Assembly: GCA_035492055.1 (NCBI GenBank)
Contig: DATJJR010000060.1
Span: 1 to 7,554 of the forward strand
Source: Ga0074130 sp035492055
GTDB lineage: Bacteria; Pseudomonadota; Gammaproteobacteria; Burkholderiales; Rhodocyclaceae
Reading direction: 5' to 3'
Length of the DNA stretch: 7,554 nt
The translations under genes and the position numbers were made by a program. The notes beneath the pieces were generated by a model that searched no databases, was not told the DNA's origin, and saw only the letters and a list, made by a program, of their open reading frames with translations. Shown one piece after another: positions 5,868 to 7,554 of the stretch (position 1 is its first letter; each line of letters begins with the position of its first letter).

Positions 5868-5887
5868 CAAAGGGGCAAGCCCCTTTG
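5868..5887. repeat. Short hairpin just downstream of thiC
   Basis: Perfect 9-bp inverted repeat, CAAAGGGGC and GCCCCTTTG around AA, starting nine bases after the thiC stop codon. No T-run follows on the minus strand, so it may protect the mRNA 3' end rather than terminate. It resembles the hairpin at 2987-3008 in stem and flanks. Confidence 0.6.
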
Positions 5888-5895
5888 CGTCTTAG

Positions 5896-7554
<1,659 letters not shown>

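Overview
The window looks like a chromosomal metabolic region of a betaproteobacterium. High-GC coding sequence, AT-richer spacers and the residue patterns of the proteins suggest Burkholderiales, perhaps an Oxalobacteraceae member such as a Herbaspirillum or Collimonas relative. This is inferred from the sequence only. I see no transposase, integrase, phage gene, CRISPR array, tRNA or rRNA, and no frameshifted genes. Two genes are cut by the window edges: glxR at the left and thiC at the right.

Left half (1-4319), all on the minus strand, transcription running right to left: frc (formyl-CoA transferase), gcl (glyoxylate carboligase), hyi (hydroxypyruvate isomerase) and glxR (tartronate semialdehyde reductase, 5' part only). 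The last three form the classical glycerate pathway: two glyoxylate give tartronate semialdehyde plus CO2, which interconverts with hydroxypyruvate and is reduced to glycerate. Frc activates oxalate to oxalyl-CoA, so its position beside gcl suggests that oxalate carbon and/or glyoxylate handling is coordinated here. The oxalyl-CoA decarboxylase or reductase needed to complete the route is not in the window. A strong intrinsic terminator follows frc, so gcl probably has its own promoter. A second terminator-like hairpin lies between gcl and hyi and may lower expression of the downstream genes.

Middle (4320-4800): a 481-base divergent intergenic region with the regulatory DNA for frc and for the rightward gene, a perfect 11-bp inverted repeat and a pair of short direct repeats. 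No convincing gene was found in it.

Right half: on the plus strand a fumarylacetoacetate hydrolase (FAH) family enzyme of unknown substrate (4801-5574) is followed 18 bases later by thiS (sulfur carrier for the thiamine thiazole ring). An 18-bp perfect inverted repeat forms a bidirectional terminator between thiS and the convergent thiC (pyrimidine branch of thiamine synthesis), which runs off the right edge. A short hairpin next to the thiC stop resembles one upstream of gcl and may be a dispersed intergenic repeat.

The genes are recognisable metabolic families. I did not find a convincing undescribed system. The points most worth checking are the intra-operon terminator, the active-site variations in Frc and Gcl, the large divergent spacer, and thiS lying apart from thiG.
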